From: Chlorocebus sabaeus | Taxonomy: Eukaryota; Chordata; Mammalia; Primates; Cercopithecidae | Assembly: GCF_047675955.1 (NCBI RefSeq) | Contig: NC_132931.1 | Location: forward strand, 310,001-374,000 | Reading direction: 5' to 3' | DNA: 64,000 nt | Part shown: piece after piece, positions 50,566 through 60,614 of the stretch | How the letters are laid out: each line of letters starts with the position of its first letter | Numbering within the stretch: position 1 is the first letter of the stretch | Made by a program: the position numbers and the translations under genes | The notes under the pieces: model-generated | The model's input: only the letters and a program-made list of their open reading frames with translations | The model's database searches: none | Told to the model about the DNA's origin: nothing

Positions 50566-53500
50566 ATGGCAGGATCAAGTTCACACATAACAATCTTAAC
50601 CTTAAATGTAAATGGACTAAATGCTCCAATTAAAAGACACACTGGCAAACTGGATAAAGAGTCAAGACACATCAGTCTGCTGTATTCAGGAGACCCATCT
50701 CACACGCAGATTTACCAAGCAAATGGAGAACACAAAAAAGGGGGGGTTGCAATACTAGTCTCTGATAAAACAGACTTTAAACCATCAAAGATCAAAAGAG
50801 ACAAAGAAGGCCATTACATAATGGTAAAGGGATCAATTCAACAGGAAGAGCTAACTATCCTAAATATATATGCACCCAATACAGGAGCACCCAGATTCAT
50901 AAAGCAAGTCCTTAGAGACTTACAAAGAGACTTAGACTCCCATACAATCATAATGGGAGACTTCAACACTCCACTGTCAACATTAGACAGATCAACGAGA
51001 CAGAAAGTTAACAAGGATATCCAGGAATTGAACTCATCTCTGCAGCAAGCAGACCTAATAGACATCTATAGAACTCTCCACCCCAAATCAACAGAATATA
51101 CATTCTTCTCAGCACCACATCGTACTTACTCCAAAATTGACCACGTAATTGGAAGTAAAGCACTCCTCAGCAAATGTACAAGAACAGAAATTATAACAAA
51201 CTGTCTCTCAGACCACAGTGCAATCAAATTAGAACTCAGGACTAAGAAACTCAATCAAAACCGCTCAACTACATGGAAACTGAACAACCTGCTCCTGAAT
51301 GACTACTGGGTACATAACGAAATGAAGGCAGAAATAAAGATGTTCTTTGAAACCAATGAGAACAAAGATACAACATACCAGAATCTCTGGGACACATTTA
51401 AAGCAGTGTGTAGAGGGAAATTTATAGCACTAAATGCCCACAAGAGAAAGCAGGAAAGATCTAAAATTGACATTCTAACATCGCAATTAAAAGAACTAGA
51501 GAAGCAAGAGCAAACACATTCGAAAGCTAGCAGAAGGCAAGAAATAACTAAGATCAGAGCAGAACTGAAGGAGATAGAGACACAAAAAACCCTCCAAAAA
51601 ATCAATGAATCCAGGAGTTGGTTTTTTGAAAAGATCAACAAAATTGACAGACCACTAGCAAGACTAATAAAGAAGAAAAGAGAGAAGAATCAAATCGACG
51701 CAATTAAAAATGATAAAGGGGATATCACCACCGACCCCACAGAAATACAAACTACCATCAGAGAATACTATAAACACCTCTACGCAAATAAACTGGAAAA
51801 TCTAGAAGAAATGGATAATTTCCTGGACACTTACACTCTTCCAAGACTAAACCAGGAAGAAGTTGAATCCCTGAATAGACCAATAGTAGGCTCTGAAATT
51901 GAGGCAATAATTAATAGCCTACCAACCAAAAAAAGTCCAGGACCAGATGGATTCACAGCTGAATTCTACCAGAGGTACAAGGAGGAGCTGGTACCATTCC
52001 TTCTGAAACTATTCCAATCAATAGAAAAAGAGGGAATCCTCCCTAACTCATTTTATGAGGCCAACATCATCCTGATACCAAAGCCTGGCAGAGACACAAC
52101 AAAAAAAGAGAATTTTAGACCAATATCCCTGATGAACATCGATGCAAAAATCCTCAATAAAATACTGGCAAACCGGATTCAGCAGCACATCAAAAAGCTT
52201 ATCTACCATGATCAAGTGGGCTTCATCCCTGGGATGCAAGGCTGGTTCAACATTCGCAAATCAATAAACATAATCCAGCATATAAACAGAACCAAAGACA
52301 AGAACCACATCATTATCTCAATAGATGCAGAAAAGGCTTTTGACAAAATTCAACAGCCCTTCATGCTAAAAACGCTCAATAAATTCGGTATTGATGGAAC
52401 GTACCTCAAAATAATAAGAGCTATTTATGACAAACCCACAGCCAATATCATACTGAATGGGCAAAAACTGGAAAAATTCCCTTTGAAAACTGGCACAAGA
52501 CAGGGATGCCCTCTCTCACCACTCCTATTCAACATAGTGTTGGAAGTTCTGGCTAGGGCAATCAGGCAAGAGAAAGAAATCAAGGGGATTCAGTTAGGAA
52601 AAGAAGAAGTCAAATTGTCCCTGTTTGCAGACGACATGATTGTATATTTAGAAAACCCCATTGTCTCAGCCCAAAATCTCCTTAAGCTGATCAGCAACTT
52701 CAGCAAAGTCTCAGGATACAAAATTAATGTGCAAAAATCACAAGCATTCTTATACACCAGTAACGGACAAACAGAGAGCCAAATCAGGAATGAACTTCCA
52801 TTCACAATTGCTTCAAAGAGAATAAAATACCTAGGAAACCAACTTACAAGGGATGTAAAGGACCTCTTCAAGGAGAACTACAAACCACTGCTCAGTGAAA
52901 TCAAAGAGGACACAAACAAATGGAAGAACATACCATGCTCATGGATAGGAAGAATCAATATCGTGAAAATGGCCATACTGCCCAAGGTAATTTATAGATT
53001 CAATGCCATCCCCATCAAGCTACCAATGAGCTTCTTCACAGAATTGGAAAAAACTGCTTTAAAGTTCATATGGAACCAAAAAAGAGCCCGCATCTCCAAG
53101 ACAATCCTAAGTCAAAAGAACAAAGCTGGAGGCATCACGCTACCTGACTTCAAACTATACTACAAGGCTACAGTAACCAAAACAGCATGGTACTGGTACC
53201 AAAACAGAGATATAGACCAATGGAACAGAACAGAGTCCTCAGAAATAATGCCACACATCTACAGCCATCTGATCTTTGACAAACCTGAGAGAAACAAGAA
53301 ATGGGGAAAGGATTCCCTATTTAATAAATGGTGCTGGGAAAACTGGCTAGCCATAAGTAGAAAGCTGAAACTGGATCCTTTCCTTACTCCTTATACGAAA
53401 ATTAATTCAAGATGGATTAGAGACTTAAATGTTAGACCTAATACCATAAAAATCCTAGAGGAAAACCTAGGTAGTACCATTCAGGACATAGGCATGGGCA

Positions 53501-54354
53501 AAGACTTCATGTCTAAAACACCAAAAGCAACGGCAGCAAAAGCCAAAATTGACAAATGGGATCTCATCAAACTAAAGAGCTTCTGCACAGCAAAAGAAAC
53601 TACCATCAGAGTGAGCAGGCAACCTACAGAATGGGAGAAAATTTTTGCAATCTACTCATCTGACAAAGGGCTAATATCCAGAACCTACAAAGAACTCAAA
53701 CAAATTTACAAGAAAAAAACAAACAACCCCATCCAAAAGTGGGCAAAGGATATGAACAGACATTTCTCAAAAGAAGACATTCATACAGCCAACAGACACA
53801 TGAAAAAATGCTCATCATCACTGGCCATCAGAGAAATGCAAATCAAAACCACAATGAGATACCATCTCACACCAGTTAGAATGGCGATCATTAAAAAGTC
53901 AGGAAACAACAGGTGCTGGAGAGGATGTGGAGAAATAGGAACACTTTTACACTGTTGGTGGGATTGTAAACTAGTTCAACCATTATGGAAAACAGTATGG
54001 CGATTCCTCAAGGATCTAGAACTAGATGTACCATATGACCCAGCCATCCCATTACTGGGTATATACCCAAAGGATTATAAATTATGCTGCTATAAGGACA
54101 CATGCACACGTATGTTTATTGCAGCACTATTCACAATAGCAAAGACTTGGAATCAACCCAAATGTCCATCAGTGACAGATTGGATTAAGAAAATGTGGCA
54201 CATATACACCATGGAATACTATGCAGCCATAAAAAAGGATGAGTTTGTGTCCTTTGTAGGGACATGGATGCAGCTGGAAACCATCATTCTTAGCAAACTA
54301 TCACAAGAACAGAAAACCAAACACCGCATGTTCTCACTCGTAGGTGGGAACTGA
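50566..54354 (+). CDS. L1-C ORF2p, open but endonuclease-damaged
   Basis: An open frame of 1262 codons, 13 fewer than the usual 1275. ORF2p nicks target DNA and reverse-transcribes L1 RNA. Compared with L1-A and L1-B, 2 bp are missing at about 50637-50641 and 37 bp at 50709/50710. The total of 39 bp restores the frame, but about 24 residues between are read out of frame. The lost part holds the CIQETHL region with the endonuclease glutamate (E43 in human). The first asparagine (TLNVNG, residue 14), IYAPNT, MGDFNTPL, SKIDHV and LSDHSA remain. RT motifs TRQGCPLSPLLFN and LFADDMIV are intact, as is the cysteine motif CWRGCGEIGTLLHCWWDC. I expect RT but no endonuclease activity. Confidence 0.92.
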   Translation: MAGSSSHITILTLNVNGLNAPIKRHTGKLDKESRHISLLYSGDPSHTQIYQANGEHKKGGVAILVSDKTDFKPSKIKRDKEGHYIMVKGSIQQEELTILNIYAPNTGAPRFIKQVLRDLQRDLDSHTIIMGDFNTPLSTLDRSTRQKVNKDIQELNSSLQQADLIDIYRTLHPKSTEYTFFSAPHRTYSKIDHVIGSKALLSKCTRTEIITNCLSDHSAIKLELRTKKLNQNRSTTWKLNNLLLNDYWVHNEMKAEIKMFFETNENKDTTYQNLWDTFKAVCRGKFIALNAHKRKQERSKIDILTSQLKELEKQEQTHSKASRRQEITKIRAELKEIETQKTLQKINESRSWFFEKINKIDRPLARLIKKKREKNQIDAIKNDKGDITTDPTEIQTTIREYYKHLYANKLENLEEMDNFLDTYTLPRLNQEEVESLNRPIVGSEIEAIINSLPTKKSPGPDGFTAEFYQRYKEELVPFLLKLFQSIEKEGILPNSFYEANIILIPKPGRDTTKKENFRPISLMNIDAKILNKILANRIQQHIKKLIYHDQVGFIPGMQGWFNIRKSINIIQHINRTKDKNHIIISIDAEKAFDKIQQPFMLKTLNKFGIDGTYLKIIRAIYDKPTANIILNGQKLEKFPLKTGTRQGCPLSPLLFNIVLEVLARAIRQEKEIKGIQLGKEEVKLSLFADDMIVYLENPIVSAQNLLKLISNFSKVSGYKINVQKSQAFLYTSNGQTESQIRNELPFTIASKRIKYLGNQLTRDVKDLFKENYKPLLSEIKEDTNKWKNIPCSWIGRINIVKMAILPKVIYRFNAIPIKLPMSFFTELEKTALKFIWNQKRARISKTILSQKNKAGGITLPDFKLYYKATVTKTAWYWYQNRDIDQWNRTESSEIMPHIYSHLIFDKPERNKKWGKDSLFNKWCWENWLAISRKLKLDPFLTPYTKINSRWIRDLNVRPNTIKILEENLGSTIQDIGMGKDFMSKTPKATAAKAKIDKWDLIKLKSFCTAKETTIRVSRQPTEWEKIFAIYSSDKGLISRTYKELKQIYKKKTNNPIQKWAKDMNRHFSKEDIHTANRHMKKCSSSLAIREMQIKTTMRYHLTPVRMAIIKKSGNNRCWRGCGEIGTLLHCWWDCKLVQPLWKTVWRFLKDLELDVPYDPAIPLLGIYPKDYKLCCYKDTCTRMFIAALFTIAKTWNQPKCPSVTDWIKKMWHIYTMEYYAAIKKDEFVSFVGTWMQLETIILSKLSQEQKTKHRMFSLVGGN

Positions 54355-54598
54355 ACAATGAGATCACTTGGACTCGGGAAGGGGAACATCACACACCGGG
54401 GCCTATCATGGGGAGGGGGGAGGGGGGAGGGATTGCATTGGGAGTTATACCTGATGTAAATGACGAGTTGATGGGTGCAGCACACCAACATGGCACAAGT
54501 ATACATATGTAGCAAACCTGTACGTTGTGCACATGTACCCTACAACTTGAAGTTTAATAATAATAAATAAATTTAAAAAAAAAAAAAAAATACAAATG

Positions 54599-54918
54599 GG
54601 GCCAAATGCGGTGGCTGACACCTTTTTGCAGCACCTTCGGAGCCTGAGGAGGGAGGATCACCTGAACCCAGGAGGGTGAGGCTGCAGTGAGCCATGATCA
54701 CACCACTGCAGTCCAGCCTGGGAAACAGAGTAAGACCCTATCTCAAAAAAAAAAAAAAAAAATTAGCAGTGTGTGGTGATGCACACCTGTAGTCCCTGCT
54801 ACCTGAGTGGCTGAGGCAAGAAAATCACTGAGCCCAGCAGTCTGAGGTTACAGTGAGCTATGATTGTGCCACTGCATTCATGCCTGGGCAACACAACAAG
54901 ACTCTGTCTCAAAAAAAA
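54599..54918 (+). mobile_element. Old Alu-like dimer with an unusual first arm
   Basis: The first arm (54599-54758) opens like Alu (GGCCAAATGCGGTGGCTGAC) but then contains GAGGCTGCAGTGAGCCATG and ACCACTGCAGTCCAGCC. That segment is normally found only in the right arm of Alu. A 19-base A-run and a right arm starting AATTAGCAGTGTGTGGTG follow. The sequence AAAATACAAATG before the L1-C/Alu stack (49189-49200) and after it (55696-55707) is the likely TSD of this element. The first arm may be an internal left/right recombination product or a fossil monomer. Confidence 0.75.
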
Positions 54919-54927
54919 GAAAAAAGT

Positions 54928-55217
54928 GGGCCAGGAGTGGTGCCTCATGCCTGTAATCCCAACACTTTAGGAGGTCAAGGTGGGTGGATCACCTAACATC
55001 AGGAGTTTGAGACCAGCCTGGCCAGCATAGTGAAACCCCGTCTCTACCAAAAATACAAAAATTAGCTAAATACGGTGGTACACGCCTGTAGTCCCAGGTA
55101 CTTCAGAGTCTGAGGCAGGAGAATCACTTGAACTCAGGAGGCAGAGATTGCAGTGAGCCGAGATTGTGTCACTCCACTCCAGCCTGGGAGCCTGGGTGGA
55201 CAGAGTGAGACTCCATC
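54928..55217 (+). mobile_element. Alu forming the 5' part of a chimeric retrocopy
   Basis: A full-length Alu from GGGCCAGGAGTGGTGCC to GAGTGAGACTCCATC. It has both arms and moderate divergence (AluS-like by eye). It stops a few bases before the normal A-tail and passes straight into ATP5PB sequence. It follows the A-rich tail of the older Alu. AAAAAAGT at 54920-54927 matches AAAAAAGT at 55688-55695 behind the ATP5PB tail, so one insertion probably carried both parts. Confidence 0.85.
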
Positions 55218-55695
55218 ACATGATAAATTGGGTGGAGAAGCACGTGGTGCAAAGCATCTCTGCACAGCACGAAAAGGAGACAGTTGCCAAGTGCATTGCG
55301 GACCTAAAGCTGCTGGCAAAGAAGGCTCAAGCACAGCCAGTTATGTAAATGTATCTATCCCAATTGAGACAGCTAGAAACAGTTGACAGACTAAATGAAA
55401 ACTAGTCTATTTGACGAAGTCTTTCTGTATTGATGTCTACTGAAGTTATAGTTTACCCTTCTTAAAAATGAAAAGTTTGTTTCATATAGTAAGAGAACAA
55501 AATCTCTATGGGCCAGTCAGATGTTTCTCATCCTTCTTACTCTGCCTTTGAGTTGTTCCATGATCACTTCTGAATAAGCAGTTTGCCTTTATAAAAACTT
55601 GCTTCCTGACTAAAGATTACCAGATTATAGTTTAAAATTGCAATTAATTCTACCATCTTGCAATAAAGTGACAATTGAATGAAAAAAAAAAAAGT
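55218..55695 (+). pseudogene. ATP5PB: ATP5PB (ATP synthase subunit b) 3'-end retrocopy
   Basis: The reading frame ending at 55348 gives HMINWVEKHVVQSIS and ADLKLLAKKAQAQPVM before the stop, which I recognise as the C-terminus of mitochondrial ATP synthase subunit b (formerly ATP5F1). About 43 codons remain of roughly 256. A 3'UTR follows, with AATAAA at 55662-55667 and a poly-A tail at 55682-55693, so this is a processed, intronless copy. The 5' side is an Alu instead of the rest of the cDNA. It lacks the N-terminus, the targeting signal and the membrane part, and is not functional. The frame upstream of HMIN is Alu. Confidence 0.88.
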
Positions 55696-55707
55696 AAAAT
55701 ACAAATG

Positions 55708-55945
55708 AATCATTGGATCTTGTCACTCTCCTGCTTAAAACATTTCCATGGCTCCCCACTGGTTTTAAGATACAAATACAAACTATGTGGCAAGATCACT
55801 ACAGCTCTTATCAGACCTTCCTACACTCTCCCAGTAGGAGACTCCGAGCTCTGAGTGGCAAGGATCAACTTCTATTTATCTTTTTATCTCAGGTGGTCAG
55901 CATAGTACCAGGAACACCGTTGGTGTTCCATGAATAGAGAATGAA
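55708..55945 (+). mobile_element. Ancient L2-like LINE fragment, right half
   Basis: CTTGTCACTCTCCTGCTTAAAA and TTCCATGGCTCCCCACTGG match a widespread ancient mammalian repeat. The left half is at about 49131-49200 (CACTAGTCATCTTTC). The two halves join logically across the inserted stack (ATACAAATG|AATCATTGG). The exact family is not certain. No coding capacity. Confidence 0.6.
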
Positions 55946-56067
55946 ATCAATCAACAGTAGTACTACAAATACCACAAAGCACAAATCTAATGCAATAACT
56001 CAGTAATACGCAATTTAAAGGCAATGAAGCAAGATTTCACGTAACACTCTTGTTTACTTTTCTTTTC

Positions 56068-56361
56068 TTTTTTTTTCCCCCCGAGACAGAGTCTTGCTCT
56101 GTCACCCAGGATGGAGTGCAGTGGCATGATCTCAGCTCACTGAAACTTCCACCTCCCGGGTTCAAGCAATTCTGCTGCCTCAACCTCCCACGTAGCTGGG
56201 ATTACAGGCATGCACCACCACACCCGGCTAATTTTTGTACTTTTAGTAAACACAATGTTTCACCATATTGGCCAGGCTGGTCTTGAACTCCTGACCTGGT
56301 GATCCACCCACCTCAGCCTCCCAAAGTGCTGGAATTACAGGTGTAAGCCATGGCACCTGGC
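56068..56361 (-). mobile_element. Alu, reverse orientation
   Basis: The pyrimidine-rich head TTTTTTTTTCCCCCCGAGAC leads into the standard antisense Alu, which ends at CATGGCACCTGGCC. Similar pyrimidine-rich sequences lie on both sides, so the TSD is only approximate. Confidence 0.93.
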
Positions 56362-58350
56362 CTCTTTCTTTTCTTTGAAAGTTACTTGGGTGGGAGCTAT
56401 GCTTATAACTCTGAATCTGACTTTGGATTTTGCCACCAAGATTTTACCTGGCAGGCAGCACTTACCACTTTCTGTAAGAATGAAGGGAGGAGGCAGGAAG
56501 ATAGTCATACAAATCTATTTCCTGTGATCGGCTCTGGTAAAAGGGTTAGGAAAAGAGACATAACACGAAGGCTAAAATGTAACTTAGGGATTCTCCACAG
56601 ATTCCAAGTGTCTACATTCTCCTTGTGATCTATTAGCAAAGAAAACTCAACGCTGGCTGGTTTGCTGTATAAAATAATCTAAGAGATTCAGGACAATCTC
56701 ACCAACAGAACAGAAATGTTCCTTCTAGAAGAATTTCGATTAGCCCTTTGAAGTCCTTCAATATTCATTAAAGCCAAAGAGTTTTCACCTAATTTAATCT
56801 AAAGGGTATGTGACCAGAGTCTTTCTAGGGAATACAGACTCCCAAACTGTTCGACTGGAAAGTGAAGAGGGAACGTAATACTCAAAATCAAAGGGAAATA
56901 GAAAGAGGCCAACCTAGAATGTCATTATTCTTCCTTGGTGGGGAGAGGAAAGGATTCCAGAGTCATTCCGAAACATTTACATGACCTCCTTATTAGCATC
57001 TAAAAGCTTCCAGTGTTGGATGCAGTCAGCTATGCTTTCTCCTAATGTAATGAAATCTGTTTCAGCAAAGCTTACCCGAAGCTATCCCCAGACTCCAGAA
57101 ATAATAGGCTATAAATTACTGGATCTCCCATTTGATATAATGAAGCATAAGCACAGTCCTGCATGACCGTTAACCTAAGCCCAGGCAGGACCTTGTTTAC
57201 TAGAGTATTAGGCATGGGTTGGGGCAATGATTCTAACCAGATAAATTGGCTCCAGTGAGGGCAGGTTTGCAATCCAAGGCATGGCATGCATAGGGCTGAT
57301 GAAATTCAGGGTGATTGAAGCAAAAGCTTCAGAACAAGAAAGACCACATCTGCGGGGAGAGCACAAAACTCTCAAGAGATGAATCTTTTTAAGAGTGAGG
57401 CAGGGTTACATAGCAGTTATAGGAGATCAGTTGGTACCCAGCAAGAGCTCCATACTGGCTATAACCAGGGATGCATGCTGTAGTCTCAGGAGAGGAGGTT
57501 CACAAAAGTTATTCAGACCAAGAGCCCAAACTGTGTTCTCTACTAAAAAGGAATCAAGGCTCCCTACAGAAATGGCTGACTTCTTGTATGGTGCAGTATA
57601 TAGATCATGGAATATCTTTTAGGCCAGAAAGCAATGAAGTCATCAAAGTCCAACAAGATCATGTCAAAAAGACAGGAGAGGCAACTTGAAGAGATAATTA
57701 TTAACCTAGATGAGACAACATATGCATCCAGAACAATTAATAAATAATAACTGCAATGGTCTAAAATACATCAAATGCAAACAATAATCTATGAGTTCAC
57801 AATGATATTCAGGAAAAAAAAAACTATTGGTCACTAGAGTAGAGGTTACTAGGTCACTAACTCATTATTCTGAAAAGTAACTTAAAATGGGAGGTAAGGT
57901 GGAGAATTCAGTATGTATCCAGTTTTTCCTGTACAAACAAATTTTTAGGGAGATTGAGTAAGATGAAACAAATCTGGCAAAATGGAGATAACTGCTTAAT
58001 CTGGGGGTTGGACACATGGAGGTTCATCATATTTCTTTTGTGTATATTTGAACCCCCTCCAAAAAAACACAAGACAGAATGTGAGCTAAGAAGCTCACAG
58101 TTTAGGCAAGGCTTCTGCCTACGAGAGACACTAGGATATGAGGGGTAGTTTTAGCCCTGATGAGCTGAGCCAACTGTAGGTACTAAATTGCAGAAGTATC
58201 ATGTTGCCCAGCACTTGATCAAATCCTAGATCCTAGGTCTGCTTAGTAGCATGTTTCCTAGATGGTGGATCTGAGACTACCTATAGAACTTCCTTTGCAG
58301 TCATAATTGGCTCAGTAACTACAAAAGGGCTTGCTCTTGAAAATGGAGCC
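56362..58350. other. 2-kb stretch without recognised gene
   Basis: The longest span on the arm side without an Alu or L1. No open frame over about 92 codons, and none with family resemblance. A segment near 57995-58060 (GGGGGTTGGACACATGGAGG, TTTTGTGTATATTTG) resembles the end of an old interspersed repeat, but I cannot name it. No exon-like or RNA-gene signal is visible. Confidence 0.55.
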
Positions 58351-58966
58351 TGTCTTTGTCTATTTCATGCTGCTATAAAAGAATGCCACAGACTGCATAA
58401 TTTGGAAGGAAGGAAGGAAGGAAGGAAGGAAGGAAGGAAGGAAGGAAGGAAAAAAGGAAGGAAAGAAGAAAGGAAGGAGGAGAAGGGGAAGGGGACGAGA
58501 GGAAGGAAGGGAAGGAGAAAAGGAGGGAAGCAGGAAAGGAGGGAGGGAGGGAAAGGAGGGAGGGGAAGGGGAGGGAAGGGGGGGGAGGGAAAGGAAAGGA
58601 AAGGAAGGAAAAGAAGGGATGAAGAAAGGAAAAGAAAGGAAAGGAACGAAAGGGAAAGGAAAGAAACTTATTTTGTACAGTTCTGGAGGCTAGGAAGTCC
58701 AAGGTTGAAGGGCCTGCATCTTGTGAGGGTCTTCTTGCTGCATCATCCCACGGCAGAAGGACAAGAGAGCGGGATTTCAAAAGCAAAAGGGCAAGAGCGA
58801 CTGAACTCTGTGATAATAAGCTCACTCTTGTGATTATTAAACGATTACAATAACAACATTAATTCATTCATGAGGGCTCTCTTATTAGGCCCCACATCCC
58901 AACTGTTGCATTGACATTTGAGTTTCCAACACATAAACTTTTGGGGGCATATTTAAACCACAGCAG
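58351..58966 (-). mobile_element. MaLR-type LTR (ERVL-related), antisense, with purine expansion
   Basis: The left part CATGCTGCTATAAAAGAATG and the right parts ACAGTTCTGGAGGCTAGG, TTCTTGCTGCATCATC, ATTCATGAGGGCTCTC and AAACTTTTGGGGGC resemble THE1/MST/MLT1-type solitary LTRs in reverse orientation. It is an old, non-coding LTR with no viral gene. A (GGAA)n tract of about 270 bp has grown inside it. The subfamily is not assigned. Confidence 0.7.
58404..58670 (+). repeat. (GGAA)n purine microsatellite
   Basis: Twelve uninterrupted GGAA units at 58404-58451, then degenerate GGAA/GGGA/AAAG repeats to 58670. The strand is all purine apart from two C bases, at 58496 and 58647. GGAA arrays are known to bind ETS-type factors. 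The long open frames on both strands here are artefacts of the repeat. Confidence 0.95.
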
Positions 58967-60080
58967 AGCCCTTACAGAAATTCAACCAAGAGGAGCTGGA
59001 AAAATCAAACACATGAGAAAGACAGCAAAGGCTATCAAAGAAGTATGTGCAGGTTAAGGAAAAAAGTCACAATGAATCCTGTAGTGCAGACTACTTTGTA
59101 CAAAACACCTAAAAAAGATTTCATTAACTCTCCCAACTCACCTGCATCCACATCTAAAGAGCCACACACAGCACCACCAAAGGCAGCAGAATGAGAACAG
59201 CATTCTCCTCAAGACGAGCTGTGAGAATCCGGACAGACACCCGACCTCAACAGCTCCAGAACATCATCTCCCTGACCACCACTCAAGTAATCAGCTGGGA
59301 AAGTATTCAGAAAACCCAAATCCTGACACACCACTACCAAACAACTTAAACAGCAAAGAACCATTGAAACAGCAATGCCAGCTGCCAGGAAAAGTAGGGA
59401 CAATGAGTAGAGGAAAAGCAGACCTCTTGGAGTCCACCAAGACCCAGTCTCTCAGCGTCAGCACTTTCAAATGCAGAATCCATTCACCTCTGGGGCCTGT
59501 AGAGCTCAAGGCATGTTGTCCTCAAAGATAAATGAGCAGACAAGCTGGCTAGAAAACCACTCAGGGTATTACTCTTTAAAGAACCTTTACAGGGTCAAAG
59601 AGAAATGGGTCTACACGCTCTGTGCATTCCCCACAGATTCTGAGGATAATGTCAGTGTCCCTTTGCAGATGTGTTTAACAATTTGCAGTCACTCATATTC
59701 CTACCACTGAGCGCCAGTGCTTTTCTAATTTGAACTCATTCCAGCTCATGCTGACCCCAGCTCCGTGGATCTGGTTACCATTAGCCAAGACTGTCGTCCA
59801 TACTGTACCCTTTTAAGAGTCCTAAAAACAGCTCTTCCCCTACTCTTTCAAGACAAGTAAAAATGTCTGCCAAAGAAATGGGGAAAAAAGATTCAGAGAG
59901 AGAATACAATTAACATACTATCAAGAGAGGAAAAAGTGAAGAGAGAGGAGAAACTAGCAAAATCATATGTGACCTCACACCTATTTCCAAAGCTGGGCTA
60001 ATATCCTTTTGCTTGTGTCTAAGTAAGACATGAATTTTAAGCTGCTACTGGAAAAAAGAAAAAGAGAAAGAAGCAGGCCC
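58967..60080. other. Arm-side DNA without recognised gene
   Basis: Mixed composition with short open frames only (up to about 79 codons at 59471-59710) and no family resemblance. No repeat was recognised. Confidence 0.55.
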
Positions 60081-60081
60081 A

Positions 60082-60121
60082 GGCCAGGTCTGGTGGCTCA
60101 CTCCTGTAATCCCAGCACTTT
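60082..60121 (+). mobile_element. 40-bp Alu 5' fragment
   Basis: GGCCAGGTCTGGTGGCTCAC begins a good Alu 5' end, but the match stops after CAGCACTTT. No A-tail follows, so the rest has been deleted. Confidence 0.8.
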
Positions 60122-60275
60122 CTGACTTAGTTTCTGCCATCAAACACAGAGTGCCCTGATCCTTAGAGGCAGAGGCAGCTCTTCAGCCTATGGGGTAAGT
60201 AACCAGGGAATGGAATTCTCACCATAGCATATTTTTCTCTGCTAAAAGTTTTACTTTAAGATTTGGGCCTCCTCC

Positions 60276-60614
60276 TTTTTTTTTTTTTGTTTGTTTGTTT
60301 GTTTGTTTGTTTGTTTGTTTTGTTTGTTTGAGATGGAGTTTCACCCTTGTTACCCAGGCTGGAGTGCAGTGGTGCAATCTCGGCTCACTGCAACCTCTGC
60401 CTCCCAGGTTTAAGCGACTCTGCCTCAGCCTGCTGAGTCACTGAGATTACAGGCATGTACCACCACACCTGGCTAATTTTTTTTTTGTATTTTTAGTAGA
60501 GTCGGGGTTTTACCATGTTGGCCAGGCTAGTCTCCATCTCCTGACCTTGGGTGATCCACCTGCCTTGGCCTCCCAAATTGCTGGGATTATAGTCGTGAGC
60601 CACCGCACCCAGCC
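60276..60614 (-). mobile_element. Alu with (TTTG)n head
   Basis: A reverse Alu ending at GAGCCACCGCACCCAGCC. Its tail has turned into about ten TTTG units (60288-60330). Confidence 0.93.

Larger units (their letters stand above)
49201..54585 (+). mobile_element. L1-C: young-looking L1 with a spliced 5'UTR
   Basis: A LINE-1 with its true 5' end (GGGGGCGGAGCAAGATGGCC), a short 285-bp 5'UTR, intact ORF1, single-frame ORF2 and a pure poly-A tail. TSD AAAAATACAAATG lies at 49188-49200 and 54586-54598. It is about 0.74 kb shorter than a complete copy because the segment between a GT and an AG found in L1-A and L1-B is absent (join at 49299/49300). It has few lesions compared with L1-A, so it is probably the youngest of the three. 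The host site is an ancient L2-like element, next to an old Alu-like element. Confidence 0.96.

Noticed and set aside
55153..55386. The 60- and 77-codon frames at the ATP5PB join as a new fusion gene
   Set aside because: The upstream half is Alu, the copy lacks nearly all of the protein, and no promoter is visible; it is a truncated retrocopy.
56981..57690. Possible exons in the 2-kb Alu-free stretch
   Set aside because: Short frames on both strands, no recognisable protein family, and no convincing splice or poly-A arrangement.
58373..58833. Open frames of 143-150 codons rich in K/R/E/G or in S/F/P
   Set aside because: They are translations of the GGAA purine tract.
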